A DNA stretch of 64,000 nucleotides from Clostridium sp. AT4 (GCF_001517625.2 NZ_LN999826.1:1-64000), one strand, 5' to 3'; numbered from the stretch's first letter, positions 1 through 11,419 are shown. Numbers and translations: made by a program. Notes: generated from the sequence alone by a model not told the origin.

Positions 1-2
1 GT

Positions 3-75
3 GGGGGTGTAGCTCAGTTGGGAGAGCACCTGCCTTGCAAGCAGGGGGTCAAGAGTTCGAATCTCTCCATCTCCA
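3..75 (+). tRNA. tRNA-Ala (anticodon TGC)
   Basis: The sequence folds as a cloverleaf. The acceptor arm pairs bases 3-9 with 68-74, the D arm starts GCTC, the anticodon loop CTTGCAA carries TGC, and the T loop contains TTCGAAT. No CCA end is encoded. It lies directly upstream of the 23S gene, so it is the usual 16S-23S spacer tRNA and the 16S gene should be just left of the window. Confidence 0.95.
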
Positions 76-285
76 CTCGCCAAGCATGAGAATGCGAGGC
101 GCACATGTACCTTGAAAACCGCATATTGAACAAAAAGAATTGAATATTCAATCGAATATCAAGACATCCGAGGCCATACATGAGAGTGTATGGAAACAAA
201 CAACAAATTTGTAAACCTAGAACCAAAGGATGCAACGCTATGCATCTAAAGATAAGTAGCCCGCACCCGCAGGCGAACATCGTTT

Positions 286-3167
<2,882 letters not shown>

Positions 3168-3242
3168 AGAAGGTTTAGGGAAAACGGTTGTGGCTTGGTT
3201 GTTCAGTATGTGGTTTTGAAGGTATGTATGAATGAGTGTGAG

Positions 3243-3266
3243 ACCGCCTGAAAGGGCGGTTTTTTC
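3243..3266 (+). terminator. rRNA operon terminator
   Basis: ACCGCC and GGCGGT form a 6-bp G+C-rich stem with a 6-nt loop, followed at once by a run of T. It sits about 75 bases after the 23S end, so the operon ends without a 5S gene at this position. Confidence 0.85.
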
Positions 3267-3298
3267 GTGTGTAAAAACATATAAACAGAAAATGCTCC

Positions 3299-3328
3299 TT
3301 GATGAAATAAGGCGTTGAGTGATATAAT
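3299..3328 (+). promoter_or_regulatory. Probable sigma-A promoter of the YfcC-like transporter gene
   Basis: TTGATG, an 18-base spacer and TATAAT lie 36 bases before the start codon at 3365. The -10 is perfect and the -35 matches four of six positions. Confidence 0.5.
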
Positions 3329-3364
3329 TGTTACTGCTGAAAATGAAATTTATGGAGGAAATAA

Positions 3365-4882
3365 ATGGAGAAAAAGAAACGATCTTTTCAGATGCCACAC
3401 ACCTATATTATTATTTTTGGGGTGATTCTTGTGGCGGCAATTTTGACGCTTTTTATCCCTTTGGGACAGTATGACACAAAGGCGATTACCTACACTGTGA
3501 ATGGGGAGGAAAAGACCCGAACAGTAGTGGATCCGGACAGCTTCCGTTATGTACTGGATGAAAACGGAGATAAAGTCACCCAGGCAGCACCTCTTTTTGG
3601 CACAGAGAGTGTAGGAGACCGGGGAGGTATCCTGAACTATGTTTTTGAAGGTCTTACCACAGGAGATAAGAGTTCCGGCGCTGTGGGAATCATCGCATTT
3701 ATCCTGGTGGTAGGAGGAGCCTTTGGCGTTGTTCTGCGGACGGGTGCCATTGAAAGCGGCATTATGCGTGTGATCGATCTGACGAATGGAAAAGAAATTC
3801 TTCTGATTCCGATTCTGATTACCCTGTTTTCACTGGGAGGAGCAGTTTTTGGAATGGGAGAAGAGGCAATTCCCTTTGTAATGATCCTGGTTCCCATGTT
3901 TATTGCTATGGGATATGATGCGATCGTAGGCATCATGTGCAGCTATGTGGCAACTCAGATTGGCTTTGGTAGCTCCTGGCAGAATCCATTTGGTCTGGCT
4001 GTGGCACAGGGAATTGCCGGAGTTCCGGTTATGTCCGGCGCATGGTTTCGTATCCCGCTGTGGATCTTTTTTACAGTCCTTACAATTGTATTTACCATGC
4101 GGTACGCGGCAAGGATAAAGAAAAATCCGAAATTATCTGCAGCCTATGAGTCCGATCAGGAGTATCGCGAGGAATTTGCAAAACGGGGCAGAGATGAGCT
4201 TCCCTTTACTTTGGGGCACAAGCTGGTCATCCTGGATGTATTTTTGTGTATCATCTGGACCATCTGGGGCGTAGTGGAAAAGGGGTATTATATTCCGGAG
4301 ATAGCCTCCCAGTTTTTTGTAATGGGCCTTGCGGCAGGCATCATTGGCGTTGCATTTCACTTAAATGATATGAGGCTGAATGATATTCCAAGAGCCTTTG
4401 ACCATGGAGCGGCAGATCTTCTGGGAGCGGCTCTCTGTGTAGGTATGGCGCAGGGGATCATTATCATTCTGGGTGGTACAGATCCGTCTCAGGGAACCGT
4501 TCTCAATACTATTCTTCATACGCTCAGTGATGGGATGAAGAATTTCCCGCCAGTGATTTCTGCCTGGTTTATGTATCTGTTCCAGTCGGTGTTCAACTTC
4601 TTTGTTGTTTCCGGTTCCGGGCAGGCAGCGCTCACTATGCCGATCATGGCGCCATTAGCAGATCTGGTAGGCGTGGAGCGTCAGGTGGCAGTCGTTGCTT
4701 TCCAGCTGGGCGATGCCTTTACGAATTTTATTGTTCCGACATCGGGCTGTCTGTTGGGAGCCCTTGCCGCAGCCAGGCTGGAATGGGGCCAGTGGGCGAA
4801 ATTTCAGATCCGTTTTCAGGCGTTGCTTGCAGCCTGCGGTTCTGCAGCTGTGATTCTTGGTGTGCTTACAGGTCTGTCATAA
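3365..4882 (+). CDS. yfcC: YfcC/DcuC-family membrane transporter
   Basis: A 505-residue polytopic membrane protein with about a dozen hydrophobic segments. The first (residues 13-30) follows a short lysine-rich start, and a roughly 40-residue polar loop comes next. Length and layout match the YfcC branch of the DcuC-type carriers, which are annotated as C4-dicarboxylate or basic amino acid transporters. Glycine-rich stretches in the middle (GGAVFGMGEE; QIGFGSSWQNPF) are typical of the family. The start is supported by GGAGG 7 bases upstream. The substrate cannot be read from sequence. It is followed after 21 bases by a cyclic-di-AMP-receptor-like gene, which hints at control by that nucleotide; this is inference. 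Confidence 0.82.
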   Translation: MEKKKRSFQMPHTYIIIFGVILVAAILTLFIPLGQYDTKAITYTVNGEEKTRTVVDPDSFRYVLDENGDKVTQAAPLFGTESVGDRGGILNYVFEGLTTGDKSSGAVGIIAFILVVGGAFGVVLRTGAIESGIMRVIDLTNGKEILLIPILITLFSLGGAVFGMGEEAIPFVMILVPMFIAMGYDAIVGIMCSYVATQIGFGSSWQNPFGLAVAQGIAGVPVMSGAWFRIPLWIFFTVLTIVFTMRYAARIKKNPKLSAAYESDQEYREEFAKRGRDELPFTLGHKLVILDVFLCIIWTIWGVVEKGYYIPEIASQFFVMGLAAGIIGVAFHLNDMRLNDIPRAFDHGAADLLGAALCVGMAQGIIIILGGTDPSQGTVLNTILHTLSDGMKNFPPVISAWFMYLFQSVFNFFVVSGSGQAALTMPIMAPLADLVGVERQVAVVAFQLGDAFTNFIVPTSGCLLGALAAARLEWGQWAKFQIRFQALLAACGSAAVILGVLTGLS

Positions 4883-4903
4883 GACAGGGAAAGGAGAGCG
4901 GGT

Positions 4904-5224
4904 ATGGAGCTTTTGATCATTATTGTTCAGGAATTGGATTTTCCCAGGCTGTCCAGTGCATTTATCCACAATCATGTACTGGCAACTAAATTCTGTACAG
5001 AAGGACTGTATCTGAATAAACGAAATATTACTTTGATGGTATGTATTCCAAAAGAAAGAGAAGAGGAAATACTGGGCTATATCCGCAGCAGCTGTACCGA
5101 GCGGGAAGAGGAGCGCCTGGTCAGTGAATTTAACGGTATGACAATGGTGGATGTGACAAAAGGAGTAAAGGTGGGCGGAGCTACCGTATTTTTTATAGAT
5201 ATTGACCGGATGCAGAAGTTTTAA
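4904..5224 (+). CDS. Cyclic-di-AMP receptor-like protein (DUF970/DarA family)
   Basis: A 106-residue PII-like protein. It has the family's beta-alpha-beta opening (MELLIIIVQELD), a central block aligning with the receptor's glycine-rich T-loop region (TEGLYLNKRNITLMV), and the hallmark C-terminal VGGATVFFIDIDRMQKF. DarA/CdaA receptors are small trimeric proteins that bind cyclic-di-AMP. The nucleotide-contact segment, GGFLKxGNTT in typical members, is altered here to GLYLNKRNIT, so binding may be weakened or changed. The gene sits between a YfcC-type transporter and a PiT phosphate permease, with AAAGGAG before the ATG. It may regulate one of these transporters; that is inferred only from position. 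Confidence 0.75.
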   Translation: MELLIIIVQELDFPRLSSAFIHNHVLATKFCTEGLYLNKRNITLMVCIPKEREEEILGYIRSSCTEREEERLVSEFNGMTMVDVTKGVKVGGATVFFIDIDRMQKF

Positions 5225-5295
5225 TCTCCGTGCCTTTACATCATATGCAGGTCGTGATAAGATGAAACTGAAATGTGTAAAAGGATGGAACTTAC

Positions 5296-6348
5296 ATGGA
5301 TCTTTCATTCGCCTTTTTCTGGAAACAGGTTCTTGGAAGTCCGGCTTTAATGATCACTGTTTTTCTGACCCTGTGTGTGATCTTCGTAAATGGGTGGACG
5401 GATGCCCCCAATGCCATTGCGACCTGTGTTTCTACACGGTCTATGGATGTGGAGCTGGCGATCATCATGGCAGCTGTCTGCAATTTTGCCGGAGTAATGG
5501 TGATGACTATGGTAAATTCTACCGTGGCCATGACCATTACAAATATGGTAAATTTTGGGGGAGATAATCATCGGGCTCTCATAGCTCTCTGCGCGGCTCT
5601 GTTTGCCATTGTGGCATGGGCGGTGTTGGCCTGGTATTTCGGCATTCCTACCAGTGAGAGCCACGCTTTGATCGCAGGGCTCTCAGGCGCTGCCATTGCA
5701 ATGCAGGGTGGCATTTGGGGCATCAATGGCAGTGAATGGATCAAGGTCATCTACGGACTGGGACTTTCGACGGTTTTGGGGTTTGTTCTGGGCTTTTTTG
5801 TCTGCAAGCTGGTATCCGTTTTGTGCGGGAGATTCGACCGGAGAAGGACAGACGGTTTTTTTAAGGGAGCTCAGATCGGAGGAGCGGCAGCTATGGCTTT
5901 TATGCATGGCGCTCAAGATGGGCAGAAGTTTCTGGGGGTACTGCTTCTTGGAATCTGTCTGTCCGAAGGAAATGACAATGCAGCAGGGATCCGGCTTCCT
6001 GTATGGATGATGCTCCTCTGTTCTCTGATCATGGGGACAGGAACCTCGATTGGGGGAAAAAAGATTATTAAATCAGTAGGGATGGATATGGTAAAGCTGG
6101 AAAAATATCAGGGATTTTCTGCTGATCTGGCTGGAGCGCTGTGCCTGCTTTTATCCTCTGTGTTTGGGATTCCTGTGAGTACCACTCATACAAAGACAAC
6201 GGCTGTAATGGGCGTGGGAGCGGTAAAGCGGCTGTCGGCTGTCAATTTTCAGGTCGTAAGGGAAATGATGCTGACGTGGGTACTGACCTTTCCAGGCTGC
6301 GGAGTGATCGGGTTTCTGATGGCGAAGCTTTTTATGGTATTGTTTTAG
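5296..6348 (+). CDS. pit: PiT-family inorganic phosphate permease
   Basis: A 350-residue membrane protein of the PiT family, which brings in phosphate (often as a metal-phosphate complex) with protons or sodium. The two diagnostic repeat motifs are present: GWTDAPNAIAT near residue 33 and a second half with GTSIGGKKIIKSVG and VSTTHTKT. Gene order with the downstream DUF47 protein is the standard bacterial pit pair. AAAGGATGG precedes the ATG. The 26-base gap to the next gene suggests one transcript. Confidence 0.93.
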   Translation: MDLSFAFFWKQVLGSPALMITVFLTLCVIFVNGWTDAPNAIATCVSTRSMDVELAIIMAAVCNFAGVMVMTMVNSTVAMTITNMVNFGGDNHRALIALCAALFAIVAWAVLAWYFGIPTSESHALIAGLSGAAIAMQGGIWGINGSEWIKVIYGLGLSTVLGFVLGFFVCKLVSVLCGRFDRRRTDGFFKGAQIGGAAAMAFMHGAQDGQKFLGVLLLGICLSEGNDNAAGIRLPVWMMLLCSLIMGTGTSIGGKKIIKSVGMDMVKLEKYQGFSADLAGALCLLLSSVFGIPVSTTHTKTTAVMGVGAVKRLSAVNFQVVREMMLTWVLTFPGCGVIGFLMAKLFMVLF

Positions 6349-6374
6349 GAAAAGCAGAATGCTTGGGAGGGAAA

Positions 6375-6998
6375 ATGTCAAAAAAAAGCGACAATTATTA
6401 TTTTAAGAATTTCGTGATCTGTGCAGAGTACGGGGAGGAGGCTGCCCGTATGCTGGAACGGAATTTAAAAGAGTTTGACGTGACCCATTTATCAGAAAGG
6501 CTGGATGAAATCCATGGAATCGAACATGCCGCAGATCAGAAAAAGCGTGAGATGCTGGCGGCCCTGGTAAAGGAATTTATCACACCGATCGAACGGGAGG
6601 ATATTATCCTGCTCAGTGAGGCAATCGATGAGGTGACCGATACGATTGAGGATGTGATGATCCGGCTTTATATCAACAATATCCGTATGATCCGTCCGGA
6701 TGCGGAAGCATTTGCCCATTTGATCACACGCTGCTGCAAAACCTTAAGCAGGCTTATGGAGGAATTTAAAAACTTTAAAAAGTCAAAAAAGCTTTATGGA
6801 CTTATGGTGGAACTCCATACACTGGAAGGAGAGGGAGACCGCCTTTTTATACAGGCTATGCGCAGGCTGCATACAGAGGGTTCGGATCCTCTGGAGGTAA
6901 TTGTCTGGAGAGAAATCTATATTTATCTGGAAAAATGCTGTGATGCCTGTGAACATACGGCAAATGCGGCAGAACGTGTCATACTGAAGAACACCTGA
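6375..6998 (+). CDS. DUF47 (PhoU-like) accessory protein of the phosphate permease
   Basis: A 207-residue, mostly helical, highly charged soluble protein. It contains the paired PhoU-like repeats seen in DUF47 proteins (EIHGIEHAADQKKREML; later LHTLEGEGDRLF). DUF47 genes lie next to pit genes in many bacteria and are thought to modulate phosphate uptake. The frame is open upstream to 6141, but that part overlaps pit. The ATG at 6375 has GGGAGG six to eleven bases before it, so it was chosen. The stop is followed by a long regulatory region. Confidence 0.9.
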   Translation: MSKKSDNYYFKNFVICAEYGEEAARMLERNLKEFDVTHLSERLDEIHGIEHAADQKKREMLAALVKEFITPIEREDIILLSEAIDEVTDTIEDVMIRLYINNIRMIRPDAEAFAHLITRCCKTLSRLMEEFKNFKKSKKLYGLMVELHTLEGEGDRLFIQAMRRLHTEGSDPLEVIVWREIYIYLEKCCDACEHTANAAERVILKNT

Positions 6999-7063
6999 TA
7001 CACGGCAGAAAGAGCAGAAGCGGAAGTTTGGTAAAATTTACTTAAGAGAGAGAAATATTTGGT

Positions 7064-7114
7064 AAACGGATTTGAACGGAGGAAAAAATGCCTGCCGGTC
7101 AGATCCGTTTTTTG
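7064..7114 (+). terminator. Possible terminator after the pit-DUF47 pair
   Basis: AAACGGAT (7064-7071) can pair with ATCCGTTT (7103-7110), followed by further T. The 31-base loop makes it a weak candidate, and it overlaps one of the GGTAAAC repeats. Confidence 0.4.
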
Positions 7115-7361
7115 CTGCTATATATTGGAAAAGCGTAGAAAATAGTCGGATTTTTGAAATGACCGCGGGGATAACAAAAGAAGGTAAACACAAAACCTGG
7201 AAGATGAATGGTAAACCAATAGGGAGAAATTAGGTAAACAATAGAGACGCGTGTAAGAGAAATGAGAGTTGCATAAATACGGTGATTCGTACAATGTGTA
7301 CAAAAACATTATATATAAATTGTGTAAAATATTAGAATATAAGAAAATAAATAAAAAAGTA

Positions 7362-7390
7362 TTGACAGGAATTATCAAAAACACTATACT
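7362..7390 (+). promoter_or_regulatory. Sigma-A promoter of the glycosaminoglycan-type PTS operon
   Basis: A consensus TTGACA, a 17-base spacer and TATACT. The predicted start of transcription (about 7397) runs straight into the palindromic operator at 7400-7415, giving a leader of about 170 bases before the first gene. Confidence 0.85.
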
Positions 7391-7399
7391 CAAGCCATA

Positions 7400-7415
7400 G
7401 GTAAACCAATTTACC
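7400..7415 (+). promoter_or_regulatory. Palindromic operator at the transcription start
   Basis: GGTAAACCAATTTACC has arms GGTAAA and TTTACC. It differs by two bases from the ideal LacI-type palindrome GGTAAACCGGTTTACC. Its place at +1 of a consensus promoter is what a repressor site would show. Confidence 0.65.
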
Positions 7416-7567
7416 AAAGACAACAGATACAGCTGTACGGGATATCACAAAGTAAAAAAGAAATACGAATGGTAAACAAAAGTAAACCTGTTCGGGGAGG
7501 ACAGGGTGACTGTTCGCAGATTAAGGATTGACAGATCTGTGACAGATTCAGAAAGGATGAGGGAAAA

Positions 7568-8011
7568 ATGACAGGGATTATCATAACAGGACATGGCCAT
7601 TTTCCAACCGGGCTTTTAAGCGCGGTAAGTCTGGTGGCAGGTAAGCCTGAAAAGGTAGAAGCCGTTGATTTTACAGAGGGGATGAGCTCCGAAGAACTGA
7701 AAGGGCAGTTAAAGGAGGCAGCAGACCGTCTGGAGGAACAGGAGATTCTGATTTTAGCAGATCTTACCGGAGGAACGCCTTTCAATATGGCAGCCGCTGT
7801 TAAGATGGAAGAGACAGAGAAGCATTTTGCAGTAGTTTCTGGTGTCAATATGCCTGCGCTTGTGGAAGGTGTATTTTCAAGAGTGATGTACGGTTCTTTA
7901 GAAGAGCTGGCAGCAGGTGTGATGAAGGCGGGAAAAGAGGGACTTTGCAGTCTGGAAGCTCTGGCAGACGAGGAAGAAGAGGAAGCGCCTGAGTTTGAGG
8001 ACGGCCTGTAA
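7568..8011 (+). CDS. PTS mannose-family component IIA
   Basis: A 147-residue cytoplasmic phosphocarrier of the mannose/sorbose PTS class. It receives phosphate from HPr and passes it to IIB. The conserved phosphorylation site is the histidine of ITGHGHFPTG (His9), followed by the family's LTGGTPFN block near residues 62-69. It is the first gene of a seven-gene run (IIA, glucuronyl hydrolase, IIB, IIC, IID, heparinase-like lyase, LacI regulator). The same order is known in streptococcal loci for hyaluronan and chondroitin disaccharides. GAGGG precedes the ATG. The C terminus is unusually acidic (EEEEEAPEFEDG). Confidence 0.92.
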   Translation: MTGIIITGHGHFPTGLLSAVSLVAGKPEKVEAVDFTEGMSSEELKGQLKEAADRLEEQEILILADLTGGTPFNMAAAVKMEETEKHFAVVSGVNMPALVEGVFSRVMYGSLEELAAGVMKAGKEGLCSLEALADEEEEEAPEFEDGL

Positions 8012-8051
8012 GATACCGGGGCAAAAGCCGGAAGATAAGGAGGAGGACGAA

Positions 8052-9242
8052 GTGATAAAGACGATTCAGGTTGAACCGATTAAGAATCGGGAGCATTTTT
8101 TGAATATGCCCTTCCTTACAAAGGAAGAGGTAAAAACAGCCATGGACCGGGTAGTGAAGCAGACAGAGCTGAATATGGAGTATTTCGGCACACGCTTCCC
8201 ATGGCCAGCTGCAAAACAGGGTACATATGAGATCATTGACAACATCGAATGGACAGACGGCTTCTGGACCGGTCTTTTATGGCTCTGCTACGAGTACACC
8301 AAGGATGAGAAGTTCAGGAAACGTGCTGAGGAAAATATGGCTTCTTTCTTAAATCGAGTGGAGAAGCGTATTGAACTGGATCACCATGATCTGGGATTTC
8401 TTTACATTCCTTCCTGTGTGGCAGGATATAAACTGACCGGTTCTGAGACAGGAAAGCGGGCTGGAATTCTGGCGGCAGACAAGCTGATGGAGCGTTTTCA
8501 GGAAAAGGGAGGCTTCATTCAGGCGTGGGGAGCACTGGGAGCCAGAGATAATTACCGTCTCATTATTGACTGTCTTTTGAATATCCCTCTGCTTTACTGG
8601 GCAACGGAGACAACAGGAGATAAGAAGTATGCAGACGCGGCAAAGCGCCACTATGAAACAGCCTGCAACTATGTAATCAGAGACGATGCTTCCGCTTATC
8701 ATACATTTTACTTTGACCCGGAGACAGGGGCTCCTTTAAAGGGTGTAACACGTCAGGGCTACAGTGATGATTCTGCATGGGCAAGAGGACAGGCCTGGGG
8801 TATCAGCGGTATTCCATTTAATTACCGCTACACAAAGGACGAAAGCGCATTTAACTTGTTTGAGGGCATGACGAATTATTTCTTAAACCGTCTTCCGGCT
8901 GATGATGTGTGCTACTGGGATCTGATCTTCGGAGACGGCTCCGGACAGTCCAGAGATTCCTCAGCAGCGGCTGTGGCTGTGTGCGGTATGCATGAGATGA
9001 TGAAGTATCTGCCTGAGACGGATGAAGAGAAGGAAACCTACCGGAGAGCCATGCACGGCATCCTGCGTTCTCTGATTCAGGGATATGTAAATCCGGATAT
9101 GCATCCGGGAGCACCTATCCTGCTTCATGGCGTTTACTCCTGGCATTCCGGTAAAGGTGTGGATGAGGGAAATATCTGGGGAGATTATTTCTATATGGAA
9201 GCTTTACTGCGGTTTTATAAAGATTGGCAGTTATACTGGTAA
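8052..9242 (+). CDS. ugl: Unsaturated glucuronyl hydrolase (GH88)
   Basis: A 396-residue cytoplasmic GH88 enzyme. It hydrates and splits the delta-4,5-unsaturated uronic acid from disaccharides that polysaccharide lyases make from hyaluronan or chondroitin. Asp113 (in HHDLGF) and Asp173 (in LIIDCLLN) match the spacing of the two catalytic aspartates of characterised GH88 enzymes. The alpha/alpha-barrel motifs WTDGFWTG and ARGQAWG are present. The frame opens at an ATG at 7995, but GGAGGACGAA directly precedes a GTG at 8052, so GTG is taken as the start. This avoids overlap with IIA. It lies inside the PTS operon between IIA and IIB. Confidence 0.93.
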   Translation: MIKTIQVEPIKNREHFLNMPFLTKEEVKTAMDRVVKQTELNMEYFGTRFPWPAAKQGTYEIIDNIEWTDGFWTGLLWLCYEYTKDEKFRKRAEENMASFLNRVEKRIELDHHDLGFLYIPSCVAGYKLTGSETGKRAGILAADKLMERFQEKGGFIQAWGALGARDNYRLIIDCLLNIPLLYWATETTGDKKYADAAKRHYETACNYVIRDDASAYHTFYFDPETGAPLKGVTRQGYSDDSAWARGQAWGISGIPFNYRYTKDESAFNLFEGMTNYFLNRLPADDVCYWDLIFGDGSGQSRDSSAAAVAVCGMHEMMKYLPETDEEKETYRRAMHGILRSLIQGYVNPDMHPGAPILLHGVYSWHSGKGVDEGNIWGDYFYMEALLRFYKDWQLYW

Positions 9243-9260
9243 AAAATGGAGGATTTAAAA

Positions 9261-9752
9261 ATGGCAGAACCAAATATTGTAGCATTTCGTATTGATGAGC
9301 GTCTGATCCACGGACAGGGACAGCTCTGGATCAAGGCTTTAGGTGCAAATACAGTAATCGTTGCAGATGACGGCGCAAGCGAGGATCCTATGCAGCAGAT
9401 GTTAATGAAGGCAGTTGTTCCAAAGACCATTGCCATGCGTTTCTTCTCTGTTCAGCATACCTGTGACGTGATCATGAAGGCTTCTCCCAAGCAGACCATT
9501 TTCATTGTCTGCAAGACTCCGGCAGATGCGCTGCGTCTGGTAAAGGGCGGCGTTCCGGTGAAGGAGATCAATGTGGGAAATATCCACAGAGCTCCAGGGA
9601 AAGAGGAGATCAGCAAATATATCGCTCTGGGCGAGGAAGATAAGGCTGCTTTAAGAGAGCTTCGCGATTCCTATGGAATTACATTCAATACAAGAGCAAC
9701 AGCATCCGGTGACGACGGTTCCGGAAAGGTCGATCTGAATAAGTATTTATAA
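9261..9752 (+). CDS. PTS mannose-family component IIB
   Basis: A 163-residue cytoplasmic protein with the IIB signature RIDERLIHGQ. His17 there is the phosphorylated residue that hands phosphate to the incoming sugar. An ATG exists at 9246, but GGAGG (9248-9252) lies within the first codons from that start and eight bases before the ATG at 9261, which is therefore chosen. It lies 18 bases after the glucuronyl hydrolase gene. Confidence 0.93.
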   Translation: MAEPNIVAFRIDERLIHGQGQLWIKALGANTVIVADDGASEDPMQQMLMKAVVPKTIAMRFFSVQHTCDVIMKASPKQTIFIVCKTPADALRLVKGGVPVKEINVGNIHRAPGKEEISKYIALGEEDKAALRELRDSYGITFNTRATASGDDGSGKVDLNKYL

Positions 9753-9773
9753 AGGATACAGGAGGGAAAAAAA

Positions 9774-10562
9774 GTGACTATTTCAATTACGCAGTGTGTT
9801 TTGATCGGTCTGTGGACCGCATTCTGTCTGGCAGGTATGCTGTTCGGTATTTATACGAACCGGTGTCTGATTATGTCTGCAGGCGTAGGTCTGATCCTGG
9901 GAGATCTTCCTACAGGACTTGCAATGGGAGCTGTCGGTGAGCTTGCATTTATGGGATTTGGCGTATCTCAGGGCGGATCCGTTCCGCCAAACCCAATGGG
10001 ACCTGGTATCGTAGGAACCATTATGGCAATTACCATGAAGGATTCCGGCATTGATACAGGCTCTGCCCTGGCATTATCCTTCCCGTTTGCAGTCGCATTC
10101 CAGTTCGTGATCACAGCTACTTATACATTTGCAACGACTCTGACCGGTCTTGCATACAAGGCATTAGACCGCAAGGATTTCAGAGGCTTTCGTCTGGCAG
10201 CCAACGCTACCGTATGTATTTTCGCTCTGGTAGGCTTTATCATCGGCTTTGGAGGAGCATTCAGTGCAGAGGGACTTCAGAAGGTTATCTCCCTGATTCC
10301 TGCATGGCTGAGCACCGGCCTGGGAATGGCTGGAAAGATGCTTCCTGCCATCGGTTTTGCCATGATCTTAAACGTAATGGCAAAGAAGGAGCTGATCCCG
10401 TTCGTGCTTTTAGGCTACATTGCAATTGCGTATATGAAGCTTCCTGTAATGGGCGTGGCAATCCTGGGAACAGCAATCGCGCTGCTGGTATTTTTCAATG
10501 CCGGCAGAAAGGGTGAAGATTCAGTAGAAGAAGTGGAGGTTGAGTTTGAAGATGGCATCTAA
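9774..10562 (+). CDS. PTS mannose-family component IIC
   Basis: A 262-residue membrane channel subunit of the mannose/N-acetylgalactosamine-type PTS. Hydrophobic helices cover most of its length, and it has the family block MGFGVSQGGSVPPNP near residues 60-75. It starts with GTG after GGAGGG. The C terminus is a soluble acidic tail. The gene overlaps the IID gene by 11 bases, which suggests translational coupling of the two membrane partners. Confidence 0.92.
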   Translation: MTISITQCVLIGLWTAFCLAGMLFGIYTNRCLIMSAGVGLILGDLPTGLAMGAVGELAFMGFGVSQGGSVPPNPMGPGIVGTIMAITMKDSGIDTGSALALSFPFAVAFQFVITATYTFATTLTGLAYKALDRKDFRGFRLAANATVCIFALVGFIIGFGGAFSAEGLQKVISLIPAWLSTGLGMAGKMLPAIGFAMILNVMAKKELIPFVLLGYIAIAYMKLPVMGVAILGTAIALLVFFNAGRKGEDSVEEVEVEFEDGI

Positions 10563-11361
10563 TCGTTTGGAAAAGAAAGATTATTTAAAAACGTCTCTGC
10601 GCGCCTTTTTCCTGCAGAACGGATTTAACTATGGAAACTATCAGGGCCTTGGCTATGCCAATGTAATGTATCCGGCTCTTCGCAAGCTGTACAAAGATGA
10701 TGACGATAAGCTTCAGGAAGCATTAAGGGAAAATATCGAGTTCTTCAACACAAATATCCATTTCCTTCCATTTATTACCAGCCTTCATCTGGTTATGCTG
10801 GAAAATAAGACTCCTTCCAAGGAAATCCGCAATATCAAGATGGCCCTCATGGGCCCTCTGGCCGGTATCGGCGATTCCCTGGCTCAGTTCTGTCTGGCGC
10901 CTCTCTTTGCAACCATCGGCGCATCCCTGGCACAGGAAGGCCTGATCATGGGACCGATCCTGTTCTTCCTGGGAATGAACCTGGTGCTGTTAGCCTTAAA
11001 GATCGCGACCGGTATGTGGGGATATAAGGTAGGAACCAGCATTATCGAAAGCCTGAGCACCCGTATGGAGCAGATTTCCAGCGTGGCAAGCATGATCGGC
11101 GTAACCGTTATTTCCGGACTGGCTGTAAACTTTGTAAAGATTACAACGCCAATCCAGTATGTGGCGCAGATGCCTGATAACCAGCAGAAGATCGTTGCAA
11201 TTCAGGACATGATTGACGCTATTGCGCCAAATCTGCTGCCTGTATTATTTACAGGTCTGATCTTCTACCTGATCAAGGTAAAGAAGTGGACCACTTACAA
11301 GTTAGTTGTTTTAACGATCATCATCGGCGTGGTACTGTCCTGCCTTCATGTGATCGCATAA
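10552..11361 (+). CDS. PTS mannose-family component IID
   Basis: A 269-residue protein with a soluble N-terminal half and hydrophobic C-terminal segments. Typical IID motifs are visible: NGFNYGNYQGLGYANVMYPAL and GPLAGIGDSLAQ. It forms the translocation complex with IIC. The ATG at 10552 has GGAGG 13 to 17 bases before it, inside iic. An in-frame TTG at 10540 has no room for a binding site. The next gene follows after an 81-base gap containing a hairpin. Confidence 0.92.
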   Translation: MASNRLEKKDYLKTSLRAFFLQNGFNYGNYQGLGYANVMYPALRKLYKDDDDKLQEALRENIEFFNTNIHFLPFITSLHLVMLENKTPSKEIRNIKMALMGPLAGIGDSLAQFCLAPLFATIGASLAQEGLIMGPILFFLGMNLVLLALKIATGMWGYKVGTSIIESLSTRMEQISSVASMIGVTVISGLAVNFVKITTPIQYVAQMPDNQQKIVAIQDMIDAIAPNLLPVLFTGLIFYLIKVKKWTTYKLVVLTIIIGVVLSCLHVIA

Positions 11362-11389
11362 AAAAGGATTCCAAAAGGGGAGATTTACC

Positions 11390-11419
11390 CAGGGGAGACG
11401 CATTTCGGCGGCTCCCCTG
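11390..11419 (+). other. Intercistronic hairpin between PTS IID and the lyase gene
   Basis: CAGGGGAG and CTCCCCTG form a perfect 8-bp stem with a 14-base loop. No T run follows, so it is more likely an mRNA processing or stability element than a terminator. Confidence 0.5.

Larger units (their letters stand above)
7027..7490 (+). promoter_or_regulatory. Regulatory region with repeated GGTAAAC sites upstream of the PTS operon
   Basis: This 569-base gap (6999-7567) has no gene. It holds GGTAAA-type sites near 7030, 7061, 7172, 7210, 7233, 7400 and 7471. Several are near-palindromes, such as GTAAAATTTAC (7031-7041) and TGGTAAACCA near 7209. LacI-family operators often have the form GTAAACC-GGTTTAC, so these are likely sites for the LacI-type regulator encoded at the end of the operon. 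The link to that regulator is inference. Confidence 0.6.
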
